Shown here: positions 25,733 to 36,955 of the stretch, piece after piece
How the letters are laid out: every line of letters begins with the position of its first letter
How positions within the stretch are numbered: the stretch's first letter is position 1
Program-made: the position numbers and the translations under genes
Assembly (NCBI GenBank): GCA_028752905.1
Contig: JAQNBH010000004.1
Coordinates: forward strand, 31,054,475 to 31,118,474
DNA from: Cladorhizidae sp. MBARI D1340-BT2
Lineage: Eukaryota; Porifera; Demospongiae; Poecilosclerida; Cladorhizidae
Direction: 5' to 3'
DNA: 64,000 nt
Notes under the pieces: generated by a model
The model's input: only the letters and a program-made list of their open reading frames with translations
Told to the model about the DNA's origin: nothing
The model's database searches: none

Positions 25733-26590
25733 ACTCGATTCTACATTAATTAGAAGGCTATTATAAATTGAGTATTCAACTCTTATCCCTTATTGTTCAT
25801 ATACTAGCTGTATATTGTATCTTACCTTTTAAAAAAAGTTGTCAGCTGGGTGCAATCCCTGGGTGATGGCCTCTTTCTACTTCCAGACATGGCAATGTCG
25901 ATGGCAGATGCAAAATGCTATAATATTGCACAGCCACATTCCAGGAGTGTGGGTTTACTAGAATTTCATTCATATTTAACAGTTTGTACTCTAACCAAAG
26001 TGTCTATATCTAACAAAGTGTCTATATCTTATATCTAACAAGTGTCTATATCTAACAAAGTGTCTATATCTAACAAAGTGTCTATACTAACAAAGAAACT
26101 GGAGGTGGAGCTAGTGTTTAGAACGTTATGGGGGGGTTGCAACCCCAGAATCGATTCTACATTCTATTATAAACTGAGTATTCAACTCTTATCCCTTATT
26201 GTTCATATACTAGCTGTATATTGTATCTTACCTTTTAAAAAAAGTTGTCAGCTGGGTGCAATCCCTGGGTGATGGCCTCTTTCTACTTCCAGACATGGCA
26301 ATGTCGATGACAGATGCAAAATGCTATAATATTGCACAGCCACATTCCAGGAGTGTGGGTTTACTAGAATTTCATTCATATTTAACAGTTTGTACTTTAA
26401 CCAAAGTGTCTATATCTAACAAAGTGTCTATATCTTATATCTAACAAGTGTCTATATCTAACAAAGTGTCTATATCTAACAAGTGTCTATATCTAACAAG
26501 TGTCTATATCTAACAGAGTGTCTATACTAACAAAGAAACTGGAGGTGGAGCTAGTGTTTAGAACGTTATGGGGGGGTTGCAACCCCAGAA
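25733..26590. repeat. Tandem duplication of hAT subterminal region with 18-bp minisatellite
   Basis: A ~420-bp segment (about 25,733-26,148) is repeated directly at about 26,149-26,590 with few changes (for example GATGGCAGATG versus GATGACAGATG). Each unit contains a run of TGTCTATATCTAACAAAG-type units, more in the second copy. Only the second copy ends in the hAT terminus. Confidence 0.9.
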
Positions 26591-26615
26591 ACCCCCCCCC
26601 CTGGATCCACCCCTG

Positions 26616-26922
26616 CTCCTCCTCATCTTGCATCTTTTCCTCCACGACTTTCGGGACAGCAGCTGTAAATAACAAAGATCTCCCGCTCTATGGCTGTAAG
26701 GCGATACCGTGCCAAAACTGTGCTGTCATGCCCTCTTTCAAAATACAGAAGATAGCTGCAGCCTTGAATCCTCTAGATTCCAAAGAATAGGATACTCTGT
26801 TTCTTATACTAGAATAAGGCATCTTGATTCAGATAAGCTGAAAAAGAGTAACTGCTAGAACAATGACCGTTTATTTCTCCTGCCTTCGTTGATCGCTCAA
26901 GTGAAATTTGATGTTACTAAAG
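26616..26922. other. Spacer between hAT and next transposon
   Basis: About 300 bp without recognised features. A short frame reading through from the hAT end is not supported as a gene. Confidence 0.5.
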
Positions 26923-27007
26923 TATGGTAAATGAGCAATCCAAGATGGCCGCTGTGCACTGCTGGATAAATTTGATACAAAATACTATTTTTTAATCGAA
27001 TTGATGT
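26923..27007 (+). repeat. Left TIR of the unassigned transposon
   Basis: ~85-bp terminal inverted repeat, partner of 29,773-29,857, diverged by roughly one position in five. Confidence 0.75.
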
Positions 27008-27294
27008 AAAATATGTGTAATATAATTTGGGATTGGAAAAATTCATTGGAGACATAATTTGTCCATTTTGAGGTCTTCATTGTATAAAAAATATGGCCAC
27101 TGGTGAGGTTAAAAATAGCAGTTGATTAAGTTTGCATAGATTCGTAATTAATTAGGCAGTGTCAATTGGATAGCATCTTCTGATTTATGTTTTTTTCATG
27201 TACTTTTCTTTTTATTAGCCTTTGTTAGGCTAGTAGCCTGTTCATTGTTAGCCAGCTTATTGTGTTACCAGGGCCCTTCTCTGTGGACTAGTTG

Positions 27295-27302
27295 TATATA
27301 AA
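27295..27302 (+). promoter_or_regulatory. Possible TATA box of the TIR element
   Basis: TATATAAA about 170 nt upstream of the first ATG (27,470) of the internal gene. The position is plausible, but there is no other support. Confidence 0.35.
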
Positions 27303-27469
27303 GGTTCAAATATACAGATAATTTGTATTATTGTTGTTGCATATTATAACCTTCAGAATTCATTGCAACTTGAAAGCAACGTGAGACAGCCATTAGTTAG
27401 CTGTTGTAGACTAGCTACTAGAGTTTGTGTAATTTTTTAATTGCTCTTATTTGTTCCAAGTGGGTAATA

Positions 27470-29680
27470 ATGGCTGATGAGAAACCACTGCAATTGAAGA
27501 AGGATATCAAGAAAAGGGGAACACTTGCCACACCTATTTCTACTGTAATAAAGCAAAAAAACACCCACAATTGTGGCTGGAGAAGGTTCAGACATACTGT
27601 GAACACCATGTGAAGTTTAGAACTTGTCACCTTAAAACTTGGCAAGTTGTGAGCATTTTAGAAACCCCCTTTTATTTCCTGGGAGAAGACCTTAAATCAA
27701 GACCCTAAACTGATGTCTTTACTTCATTTGGATCTGATTGCCAAGGAAGCAAAATATCACAAATCATGCTTTGAGTCATATATCCCACCCGAAAAAGGAT
27801 TATCTGCCACAACCAGTGAATCAGTCGATTCCAGCATTTCACCATGTAAATCAAATCATCAAGGGAGCACACGTAGAACGTATCACAATGTTGAGGGAGA
27901 GATACCTTGAATATTTGCTATGTTATCATCCCCTAGATTCTATAATCAAGACTACAAAACATTCAAACTCAAGGCTAAACTAATGAAACACTTTGGCCAT
28001 ACCATCAAATTCTGGCAACCATAACTACCGCAGTGAATTAGTATATTCCAGTCATGTTCCACAAGGTGCTGCAATTGAAGTTACATTTGAAGCTGCTCCC
28101 ATTCAAGGATTCTTGACATTGTTAGAGATTGCTGGAATGCATGGAAAAGAAGAGTCTAAGCATCTCCACAGGGCAGCACAAATTAGGAAGTCTGAAGAGG
28201 CAGTGATAAGGACTATATATGAACATGATCAAGAGCTATATCAATCCATTTCACTCTGAGAGACAAACCGTTTATTGTATGCCTTTCCTCTGGAATTCCT
28301 GCATCTCAAGAACTAGTCGTTGACCTCCTTGATGATACACCTGGAGAAAGAGCATCGAAAGACTTCCTGGAACTGCGAATATCTGGAGGCTCTGTAAAAT
28401 TTCATGAGCCAATCAAGAATAGGAACCATCTGACATTCCAAAAGCAAGCGGAGAGAAAGACCAGGAACAAATGTATTTCTATACAAGCTCAGCGCAATTT
28501 GTTTGGGCAGCTCATCCTTTTATCTGCTCAACATAACATCAGTTTGGAGAAAGCATTGTCATTTGAACTTGGAGTGATTCCTTGGATTGATTCCTTGGAG
28601 TATGGCAACTGCAGATGGATGCCCACTGAAAACAGACAAATCAACACTCCTGCATCATCTTGAAGGGGACGTCCAGATAAGTGAGTGGCCACATAATGCT
28701 GCTACCATCATTGATGCTGCGGCACACATCCAGGCTCAATCAATCACAAGAACCTTTGGGGAACTAGCAGAGCAATTGTGGAATACCTTGCCTAAAACTC
28801 ACTGTGTCGATTTTGTAAATGACACCTACATTCAGGCATCAATTAAGTCCGTTGAGATTTCAAAGGCTTCTTGTCGAACAATCAAACCAAGAGCCAGCTC
28901 TCAAAGTTTATCTTGAAGGAATGGCAGTCTCCAAAATATGCCTCTAGGCTAGAGGGTCACCAGATCATGTTCACTCTAGGTAAAGAGTGCTGGGAATTGA
29001 CGAGTGATGGTGTTGAGTTTACTCACTGACCTACGATGATCTTATCAGCAATCAGGTAAACAAAAGGAGGAGGATCAATATCAATGCAGTGCGACATCAC
29101 ATTGGTGCCAGTGTTAGTGAAGCAGTCCTAGGCTTTCATGCGTTCACTGGGTGTGACACTACCAGTGCATTTATGAGAAAGGGGAAAGTCAAGCCTTACA
29201 AGAAAATGCTGAGTGATCCTGCATTCATTAGCACTTTTGGCCAGCTGGATATGATGAAATTGTCACTGAAGAGGATCATAAGGTGTTGGAGAAATTTACA
29301 TGTTATATATATGGCTCGAAGACCACATCTTGTATCAATAGCTGCCGGTTTGATGTTTTCTTCCAACGCTTTTCAACAAGGAAATCTAACAGACTACTGA
29401 GCACTAACATTGGCCCACCTTGCCAATCTAGTCTCAAAATACACATTCAAAGAGCAAACTTCCAATCATATGGTGGAGAGCACTGATCAAATCTCCACAA
29501 ATTCCTGAAACATGGTTGGGTCTTAGAGCAAGGCTCACTGCGTTTCCAGTGAACTCACAATGAGATGATGCCAACTGACCTAGAAGAAATCCTGGTTAGC
29601 TGCCAGCAGTCAAACCAAAATGAAGATGAAGACCAATATGTAGCTATGAGGATACATTACGAATCAGACCAAGTTTGAAT
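27470..29680 (+). pseudogene. FEN/PIN-like nuclease gene of the TIR element, broken and internally deleted
   Basis: Read in several frames. The N-terminus starts at ATG 27,470 (ADEKPLQLKKDIKKRGTL). A Cys/His-containing region lies near 27,735 (AKEAKYHKSCFESY). A helical part lies near 28,030-28,255 (SELVYSSHVPQGAAIE). The region 28,570-28,880 reads VIPWSMATADGCPLKTDKS, later TFGELAEQLW and CVDFVNDTYIQASIKSVE. A C-terminal block near 29,130-29,190 reads GFHAFTGCDTTSAFMRKGK, followed by LEKFTCYIYGS and CQSSLKIHIQRANFQ. I know this as a widespread uncharacterised protein family in sponges, cnidarians and fish. In the full family an E-A-D-T block and a D-T-D-V block lie between these parts; here that stretch (about 29,030-29,060) is missing. 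The Asp of VDFVNDTY, the missing acidic blocks and GCD fit the acidic active site of FEN/XPG (PIN-fold) nucleases (inference). Frameshifts and a 15-bp duplication near 28,580 break the frame. Confidence 0.6.
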
Positions 29681-29772
29681 GCAATTGTTTTCTAATGAAT
29701 TCCTTGACCCAAAATTAGTTAAAATTGATGATAAAATTGATATTGCACATGGTTTTTATTGCACATAGTTTT

Positions 29773-29857
29773 TTAATCAATTTGATCAAAAGAAAACATT
29801 TTGCCCAAATTTAGCCAATGGCGCACAGCGGCCATTTTGAATTGCTGATATACCATA
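29773..29857 (-). repeat. Right TIR of the unassigned transposon
   Basis: Partner of 26,923-27,007. Its reverse complement starts TATGGTATATCAGCAATTC and shares ATGGCCGCTGTGC with the left TIR. Confidence 0.75.
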
Positions 29858-30764
29858 CATGCAACCGGATAATGCATGTATATCAAGTCATTTTGTAAAT
29901 AACTATGTTTGAACTAACAGAAAATCAGAGTGCAGGTTGTATAGACTGGGGGGGGACCTTTTCAGTATCTAGCCACTGGTCTATAATGTTTGTTGGCGAA
30001 CGTTTGGCGAACGGAACAGAAACACTATGACTCAAACGTACCACAAACGTCCAACGCAAACGGTACGTAGAGTTTTTTGGGGCTTCTACTGTATGTAGCA
30101 TGAATGTGGTCCCACCTCAACGCATATGTAGCATGAATGTGGTCCAGCCTCAACACGGTATATATGTAGCGCAGCACATGGCCTTGGGCACTCGGTAATC
30201 TTTATTTTTGGTTTTTAAAGGTGATTTCTGACTTCTCCGCTGGTCTTTTTTTTGGTATGTTTTTTTTTGGTATGGTCATTGGCTTTCTACGGTACTAGAA
30301 AACAGGAACGTCAAAAGTTTGTACTTTATATATGTCATTGATACATATATGTCATATAACTAAGCATTACTACTATTAGCTGTGATGTCAAAAATGTTTT
30401 TGTGGCACAAAGCAACCGGAACTATTTTTGGCCTCCTACTGTAACTAACGAGGGTGGTTGTTCAGAGGCACTTACACGGTAGCTCTCCTGGAGTTCGAGA
30501 GGAGGAGGCAGAACCAGACCTGTGCAACACCAGTGGAGTTGAGGGAGGTGCACACTATGCTGGTAAAGGACGAGTGGGAGAGGTGCCTCGCTAACCATCA
30601 GGATATAATACTTCAAGGATTACATCCTGAATGTCCTGGAATGGAGGTTCAGGGCAGGATTTTGGTACGCTAGCTGCTCTTGTTCAAGCACAAAAAAAAA
30701 TCAACTAACCAAAACACTAACCAATATATCACAAAGAAAACAAAGAGCAATTAGGGATCAGATG
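29858..30764. other. Centre/arm boundary, no gene; short duplication
   Basis: A ~30-bp phrase (TATGTAGCATGAATGTGGTC…CCTCAAC) is directly duplicated at 30,094-30,121 and 30,126-30,153. The stretch 30,000-30,070 is rich in AACGT/ACGTTT words. A 71-codon plus-strand frame at 30,458-30,673 (ALLEFERRRQNQTCATPVE) is of unknown status. The mirror homology of the arms starts at about 30,765. Confidence 0.5.
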
Positions 30765-31785
30765 TAACCATTGTTTACCTTCTGACATATACCACACCTC
30801 GGCAATATTCCCCAACTTAATTCACGATTACCACCAATATGTCTCAGAAACCTTCGCAGATGAAAATGAAATGTTTACAACAGAAATGCTAAACTAAATG
30901 TCAAGATTGTCCAATTAATATTTTAACTCTGTCATGAGTTGTGGTAGGCGGTGATCCACCTACTTTTTGAAAAGGAAATGAGCTCATAGATTTTTCATAT
31001 AAAAAGCGCAGTCTCAAATAGCTCATTCTAATCGAAAGAAGCTTTTTTTTGCTCAATTTGGGAGATTTTTGTTTGTTAAGGAAAACCTATCTCAAAAAGC
31101 TCATTGTTGTCAATAGGGGCACATTCAGTTAATTTTTAACATTAAGAAATACTTTCTATATACTCATTTTAGAACCTAATGCCACACCTTTTGTAGAAAA
31201 TTGTTCTCCTTTTTAACTGAAAAAGCTCTTTGCTACTTCTCTGACATGGACTAACCCATGGGGAGAGCACTCTAGCTAACCAAGCATAGATTTGAAAGAG
31301 ACAAATCTTGCTAAATGTGTTGTGACAGACTCGCAAAGTGACCCTGTCTATGCCACTGTGGCAAGCTTTGATAAGTTTCTCTTGTTCTTTCTTATCCACC
31401 ACAAGACATCAGACAATGTTGTTAAATCTCATGCAGGCCCAATTCGATCAAATAGTTTGTCTGCTTTGGGCTTACAGTATAGATCACCATCAGTCTCCCC
31501 ATTGAGTTTCCAGTAATTTCCACAGATCCTCACTTTACCAAACTTCTTTCACATTGTCACTAATGGTGAGCACCAGGACATTTCAATGGTCCCATGGTTC
31601 TGGTGGCATCCTGATTGGTTTGGCATTTCCCATCCTGATTTCATAAATTTCTAACTCGGTCAATCTGGAGTTGAATTAAGGACATCCTTGAACTTCACAA
31701 TCAACCTACTCACCTCCTCTTTCTGCTCATCATTACTCACTACTTCTTCTAGCACTGACCAGTTACCCAGATCAGTATTGATCAT
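30765..31785 (-). pseudogene. Decayed Ty3/Gypsy fragment (RT start and integrase zinc finger), right arm
   Basis: On the minus strand, 31,785-31,440 reads as the start of a Gypsy RT: LIVKFKDVL, then KVRICGNYWKLNGETD and KADKLFDRIG. It is then joined at about 31,400 to the integrase zinc-binding region (VVDKKEQEKLIKACHSGIDR) shared with the left arm at 18,150. RNase H is absent here but present on the left, while RT is present here and absent on the left. The two arms thus kept different parts of the same element. Confidence 0.65.
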
Positions 31786-32135
31786 CACAATGTTACCATC
31801 ATCTTCCTCCATGGCGTCTGGTACCACAGCCACCATCACTGTTGGAGTTCATAGCTCCTTTAATAGTTGACATGTATGATCCTGCCCTTGCCCATCTGAC
31901 CAGACAGATCTAGTATGTATTTCACTGGTGACACTTTATATCCAAAACAGTGTAATGGCCACCATATAATGCCTCCAAATTGCTACATCTATCTGGCATT
32001 ATATATTTAATTTTTGTTTTCAGGAATTATTAGAGTACAGAATGCATAAGTTACAGTTTGGTGTCAATTAAATCGGCACCTGTAAGGTAAGCTATGTCAT
32101 TTAAGTCTTGCATCGACTTTCTCAATAATTTACTC

Positions 32136-32176
32136 GCTCAACATTTCTGCTAGATGCTCTAGCCTCAATGATGAGG
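32136..32176 (-). other. CTGATGAAG-hairpin-GAAA motif, copy 1 (degenerate)
   Basis: The minus strand reads ATTGAGGCTAGAGCATCTAG followed by CAGAAATGTTGAG. The hairpin part (CTAGAgcaTCTAG) and the GAAATGTTGAG tail match the better copies at 60,112 and 34,384, but the CTGATGA box is degraded. Confidence 0.5.
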
Positions 32177-32349
32177 TCAAGAAATTGAGACCCAATTGGT
32201 ATATGCACAAGTTTTGTAGTTTGCGTATTGTTTTTGAGACAGATAACCACAGAGCATGGACTAAGTCTAGCTGGGCCCACAAGAAAACCTACAGCAAAGA
32301 AATGCACCCAGGAGAGACTCTCCTTTCGCAAGATTGAACGGACTCAGGG

Positions 32350-32765
32350 GGAGGTGGATGTGCAGCCTTTGGGTAACAAGTGGGGAGGGGTGGGGAGGTT
32401 CCTAATAGGCATAGGCACCTGTGCAGCCTTGCTTTGGGACTCATAGTGGTACCCCCAATAGACATAGGCACCTATGCAGCCTTTCTTTGGGACTCATAGT
32501 GGTTCCCCCAATAGGAATAGGCACCTGTGCAGCCTTGCTTTGGGACTCATAGTGGTACCCCCAATAGACATAGGCACCTGTGCAGCCTTTGTTCAGGACT
32601 CCCCCTATTAGGCCTGTGTAGCATTCGGAACTCAGGGTGGTGGTTTTCAGTAGACATAGGCACTTGTGCAGCCTTTCTTTGGAACTCAGGGGTAGTTCCC
32701 AATAGGCCTATGCAGCCTTCCTTCGGGACTCAGGATGGACCCGAACACCTGTGAAGCCTTGCTCA
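32350..32765. repeat. ~64-bp minisatellite, about six units
   Basis: Units run from a phrase like GGCACCTGTGCAGCCT through TTGGGACTCATAGTGGTACC to CCCAATAGACATA. The middle three units are nearly identical; the outer ones are degenerate. Right-arm only. Confidence 0.88.
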
Positions 32766-33194
32766 GCAGAGGAGCTTCCAGTTAGAGTAGGAAAAAGCCG
32801 GCCCATGACAGTAGTTAAGATCATCCTAAAACCAGCCAGAAACAACCCACCCACAATAATTAACAGTAGATAGATGTCAAAAAATATATCTTTTATGCTT
32901 CCATCACCTTTATTATAAATAGCGAGGACGAGTACTTCTGTGACAACAACTCCACCATTGCCCTCCCATCTTCCCTCATTATAGCTCCTGCCAACATCAT
33001 CAACCCTCTGCTGGCCACTTTGGAGAGCTGTGCCTCCATTCCCTCTAGTCTCTATGTAATACCTTTCTAACTCGGTCCACCATCTTGGTTAAATGTGGAG
33101 CACAACTGAGGTTGCTGCAGTTTCCCCTCTGTACAATATTTGTTATAATTTACTCTATATAGTGAGGCAAAAAAAAATCCCTTGTTCTGTAGTT

Positions 33195-33345
33195 TAATTG
33201 GTGTGTATGTGTGTGTGTGTGCATGTTGTGTGCTGCATGTGTGTGTGTGTGTCTGTGTGAATATTTGTGTATGCATGTGGTGTGTATGTATATAGCTAGT
33301 AGTTTTTTAAATTTATTAAAAAATATATGTGTATGTATACTGGAC
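33195..33345. repeat. TG-rich tract (right-arm half of the 17.5-kb palindrome)
   Basis: (TG)n with the same interruptions (CTGCATGTG, CTGTGTGAATATTTGTG) as 17,642-17,735. The inverted partner half is absent here. Confidence 0.85.
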
Positions 33346-33481
33346 TGACACTGATGAAAATCAAATAGAGCAGATAAATTTAATTAAGGGGGTAAACCGT
33401 CAAAACAATTTTTTTGTAACCTTCATAACTTTTTTGTTTTTTATTGTAATTTTGGTAACAGAAGATGGCTCATTTCAAGAC

Positions 33482-33933
33482 AGGTCAGCCCTGATTGGCT
33501 ACAGAGTAGCCCTGCAAAGATCAAACTATAAATAGAATCTATAAATAGAAAGGTAGAATTTATAAATAGAGCTAGAGCTCATGACTTCAGACTATCAACA
33601 CATAGGACAATCTCGATATCATCTCACACTCTTAGATAAGTCCTGTAGGGAAATACAGTAATTCTACTACTCTCGCACTGTTATCAACACCATAAGCTGA
33701 GAAAGCCTGACTGCAAGGGTATTTAAAACCCTCTGCTGTCCAGGCATGAGCAGTCTCATCCTATCTTCATATTCTGCTACTCTACTGTAGTTTTAATATA
33801 AGCTGCTTTTAAAGATCTAAAACTCTTTCGTCAAGCTTAGGGTTTAGCTAGAAGAAGTTAGGGAGAGACTTTGATGGCAGCGAATTACCAAGTTTGGTAT
33901 CTGTTAGGTCTCTTGTATTTAGAGACTCTAACA
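33482..33933 (-). mobile_element. Solo LTR, family A (right copy)
   Basis: Mirror copy of 16,945-17,389. The LTR start (…CTCTAACA on the plus strand, 33,926-33,933) and adjoining AGCTT, the reverse complement of the left TSD, are intact. The other end has lost several bases (CAAGACAGGTCAG instead of the expected CAAGCTTTGTCAGG-type junction). Confidence 0.8.
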
Positions 33934-34383
33934 AGCTTTCCAATGATGTACTTTATGTAGACTTGTAGTGATAACTAGTGTACTCCCTTAGTACCAAAGG
34001 ATGGTTTGTTTCAAGAGATTTCCAATGAATGTAGGCTAGTAAGTCTGTACAGTGATGACTAGTATATTCCCTTAGTACCAGAAGATAGCTTGATGCACAT
34101 CAATACACATTAATGACTACACATTGTTCATATCCACTCTGAATTTGAATTTGTATATAATGCGCTTTAATGAGTATTGATCTGGTTTACATTTGGTTTG
34201 AGTCTTATCAGAGCAATAATGCTCAAATGGCTACCGAGTGTGCATTGAAAAGAATTTCATCTTGGCATGTCTCCAGGTTAGACCTTTGAGGAACTAGACT
34301 GCAGAAAATGTTTCCTATGCATCTGAAGGTAGCCGATCTGCAAGAAAATGATGCAAACAACAAATCAGCTTGAAATTGTATTC

Positions 34384-34421
34384 TCTCAACATTTCTACTA
34401 GATGCTCTAGCCTTCATCAGG
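34384..34421 (-). other. CTGATGAAG-hairpin-GAAA motif, copy 2
   Basis: The minus strand reads CCTGATGAAGGCTAGAGCAT then CTAGTAGAAATGTTGAG. About 110 bp upstream on that strand is shared with the copy at 59,662 (GCATGTGGTGGATAGCTA). It is followed by AAT-rich low complexity. Confidence 0.65.
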
Positions 34422-34549
34422 AATAATGAGACGCTTAAGACTCACATGAGCCAGCTATATGGTAGTTAGCTATCCACCACATGCTATCTGTACATGCCAC
34501 CAACACATGAACCATCTCACACATCTACCGATATAACAATATATAATAT

Positions 34550-35110
34550 AAACAAGAAATCGATAATAAATAAATAAATAATTATACAAACAAAACAAAC
34601 AAAAAAAACCCAAATAAATAAACAAACAAATAAATAAATAAACATATAAAAATTGCAAACAAACAAATAATAATAAAAATAAGAGTAATTAAATAAAAAT
34701 TAATAATAATATTAAATAAAAATAACAAAAACAATACAAATAATAAATTAGATAAAATAAATAATAATAAATAAATATTAAAGAAATAAATTAAAATAAT
34801 AAAATTATAATGGTAGCAATAATAATAATAGCAATAATAATAGCAATAATAATAGCAGCAATAATAGCAATAATAATAACAGTAATAATAACAGCAATAT
34901 TAACAGCAATAATAACAATAATAATAACAACAATATTATAATAACTACAATAATAAAACATAAAAACATCAATAGCAACAACACTATCAACAACAACAAT
35001 AGTAACAACAACAATAATAATAACCAAAAAATACCCACAACAATAACAACAACAACAACATAAATAATAGTAAAAATTATAAATAAAAAGATAATAAAAT
35101 TATGGTGGTC
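34550..35110. repeat. AAT/AAAT/AGC low-complexity tract
   Basis: A-rich sequence: AAAT words first, then AATAATAGC and AAC repeats. It ends at 35,100. Confidence 0.9.
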
Positions 35111-35370
35111 GTGGCTTCAAGTTCAGGTGCTTGAGAGTGGACCCCCAGCAGCCAGGCTAGTCCATTCCACAGTCTCAATTGAACTACTCGCACTTAGGTG
35201 CTAGGCTGATATGCAATGCCTCCTTCACTAGTAGTTCCTGTCCTGGTCCAAGATGGTGGCTTCCTCCAACAAAATAGGATAACCATTATCCCATGCATGC
35301 TCAGCAATTGCAGACTTCTCTTTAGCACACTTTCTCACAGGCAACTTGATGTTCTGTTACTCTTGTCTGG

Positions 35371-35402
35371 GGAAAAGGAGGGGGGGGGGGAGGGGGGGGA
35401 AA
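35371..35402 (+). repeat. G-homopolymer tract
   Basis: Runs of G (GGAGGGGGGGGGGAGGGGGG-type). Possible G-quadruplex, or simply a slippage tract. Confidence 0.8.
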
Positions 35403-36694
35403 GCATATAAATTTGAATCAGAAATCTCGCTATTATGGTCAGTTTTTGCAAATCCAGTCAAAGGTAGAGATTAACCCAATATATTGAGGAATCGGTGCAG
35501 AATCCACACAAAATACTGGTATTTATTATAGTTTTGTCAAATTAATTTTTTTTGAAGCATTTAAGTATATAACTCCCAATATAATAGCTGAATTTTAGCC
35601 ATGTCAATTCAGCTGGTCAGATTTGTAAAATAAGTTTTAGACAATTCTGGCTCAAGTACAACATTGTGTTTATCATCATGCTGAGATCACACCAATCAGC
35701 AACTAATAAAGTGAATGTCTGTGTTTATTAACATGCCAAGTTTCAGGTGTTGTTATCAATGGGCATGGAACTACTGATGGACATCAAACCAAATACCTTT
35801 GTAACAATGTTGTTTTATGTGGGTGGAGCTATCAGCACCTAATTATTTTCCAGAAAAAATAGGACCTCCATGAAGAAAGATGGACTACTACATTTGTGTA
35901 CATTAAGAGAATGGCTGGCTATTTGGGTAGTTAAGCATTGCATCAGTGGCATATGAAATAGTGGAGATTATAATATTATGTTGTCTATGGAATAATCTGC
36001 AGTCAATGAGAGCTGGAAAGGACACTGCTGATATTTTGTATGTAGGGGAGACCAAATAATATGTGGATATTTACATTGTTATGTGTGAACATGCATGATG
36101 AAAATTTAATAGCCTATGCAGAGTAGTAAGTAGTAATTACAAACATATATTTCATTATTTTGTAGTAATTTGCTATCTACGACTGTCTTGTCTAGTAAGT
36201 TGGGTAGATGCCATGCAGGGATAATGGAGGGTGGGGGACTCTGTCCTTCTCCTGGTTAGTTGGAGGATGTTGAGTAACTTGAGATGTTGGCTACAGCTAT
36301 GTATTGTACAATATTGCTTGGTGCGGCAGGGCTGGATGCATGTAGGTGTAGTAACTTACCTCTGGCAGATGTGGTGTGCATGGAATTATCTTTGTCGGGG
36401 TAATGAAGGTCTTCATTTTCTCCAGAATTCATAACTCCACACTGCTTGCATGATGGATGTGGTGGAGCACCTATGGTAAGTTCTGCTAATCAATGAGAGG
36501 GTTCTCGAAACAGTGATGTGAGGTCATGGTTGATGTTCAGACTCCTGACCTCGAACAAAATAAACTGTAAAATACTCTTGAAATCCTCTTCAAGGATCTA
36601 CCTCTATCAGGGGGTTTGCTACTTCTCTATATGTAAAGGTTTAACCAAGTGGGAGAGAGCTAATCACCCTAAAAATATTCTTTAGCAGCTTCCA

Positions 36695-36955
36695 AGCAGT
36701 CTGCAGTTTTGCAGTCTTGCAATGTTACAATGTTGCAGTGTTGCAGTCTCTTGCAGTATTGTTGCAGTCTTTTTGTCTTGCAGTATTGCAGTTGCATTGT
36801 TGCAGTTGCAGTGTTGTGGCGCTGCAGTGTCAGTCTTGTTGTCTTGCAGTATTGCAGTCTTGCAGTCCTGCAGTGTTGCCGTCTTGTTGTCTTGCAGTGT
36901 TGCAATGTTGCAGTGTTGTAGTGCTGCAGTGTTGCAGTGCTGCAGTTCTATACCA
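36695..36955 (+). repeat. TTGCAGTGT minisatellite
   Basis: About 260 bp of a degenerate 9-bp unit (TTGCAGTGT/TTGCAGTCT/TTGCAATGT). All three plus frames stay open and are rich in Cys, Val, Ser and Leu; these are by-products. Confidence 0.9.

Larger units (their letters stand above)
23037..26615 (-). mobile_element. hAT transposon, ~3.6 kb, decayed
   Basis: Left terminus CTGGGGTGGATCCAGG (23,037-23,052) and right terminus CCTGGATCCACCCCTG (26,600-26,615) are inverted repeats matching at 15 of 16 positions, both followed inward by G/C homopolymers. The interior holds a minus-strand hAT transposase. I could not find a matching 8-bp target-site duplication (GGAAGATG versus CTCCTCCT), so one end may belong to a different copy. 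Confidence 0.75.
26923..29857 (+). mobile_element. TIR-bounded transposon of unassigned family, ~2.9 kb
   Basis: The first ~85 bp (26,923-27,007) match the reverse complement of the last ~85 bp (29,773-29,857). Both ends begin TATGGTAWAT, share the phrase ATGGCCGCTGTGC at the same distance from the end, and later share an AATTGAT block. The flanks suggest only a TA duplication at most; no longer target-site duplication is visible. The interior carries the broken nuclease-like gene described next and no DDE transposase that I can recognise. Confidence 0.75.
31790..33190. other. Right-only segment without gene
   Basis: No counterpart in the left arm. It contains a hammerhead-like motif (32,136-32,176, minus strand) and a ~64-bp minisatellite. 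I see no other coding evidence. Confidence 0.55.

Noticed and set aside
23029..26623. 8-bp target-site duplication for the hAT element
   Set aside because: GGAAGATG on the left and CTCCTCCT on the right do not match, nor does TATCTTAT beside the other end at 22,706.
18790..30765. Hairpin-read (missing-adapter) artefact as the cause of the palindrome
   Set aside because: The arms differ by multi-kilobase private indels, substitutions and a young retrotransposon; a single molecule read back on itself would not show these. A misjoin of haplotypes remains possible.
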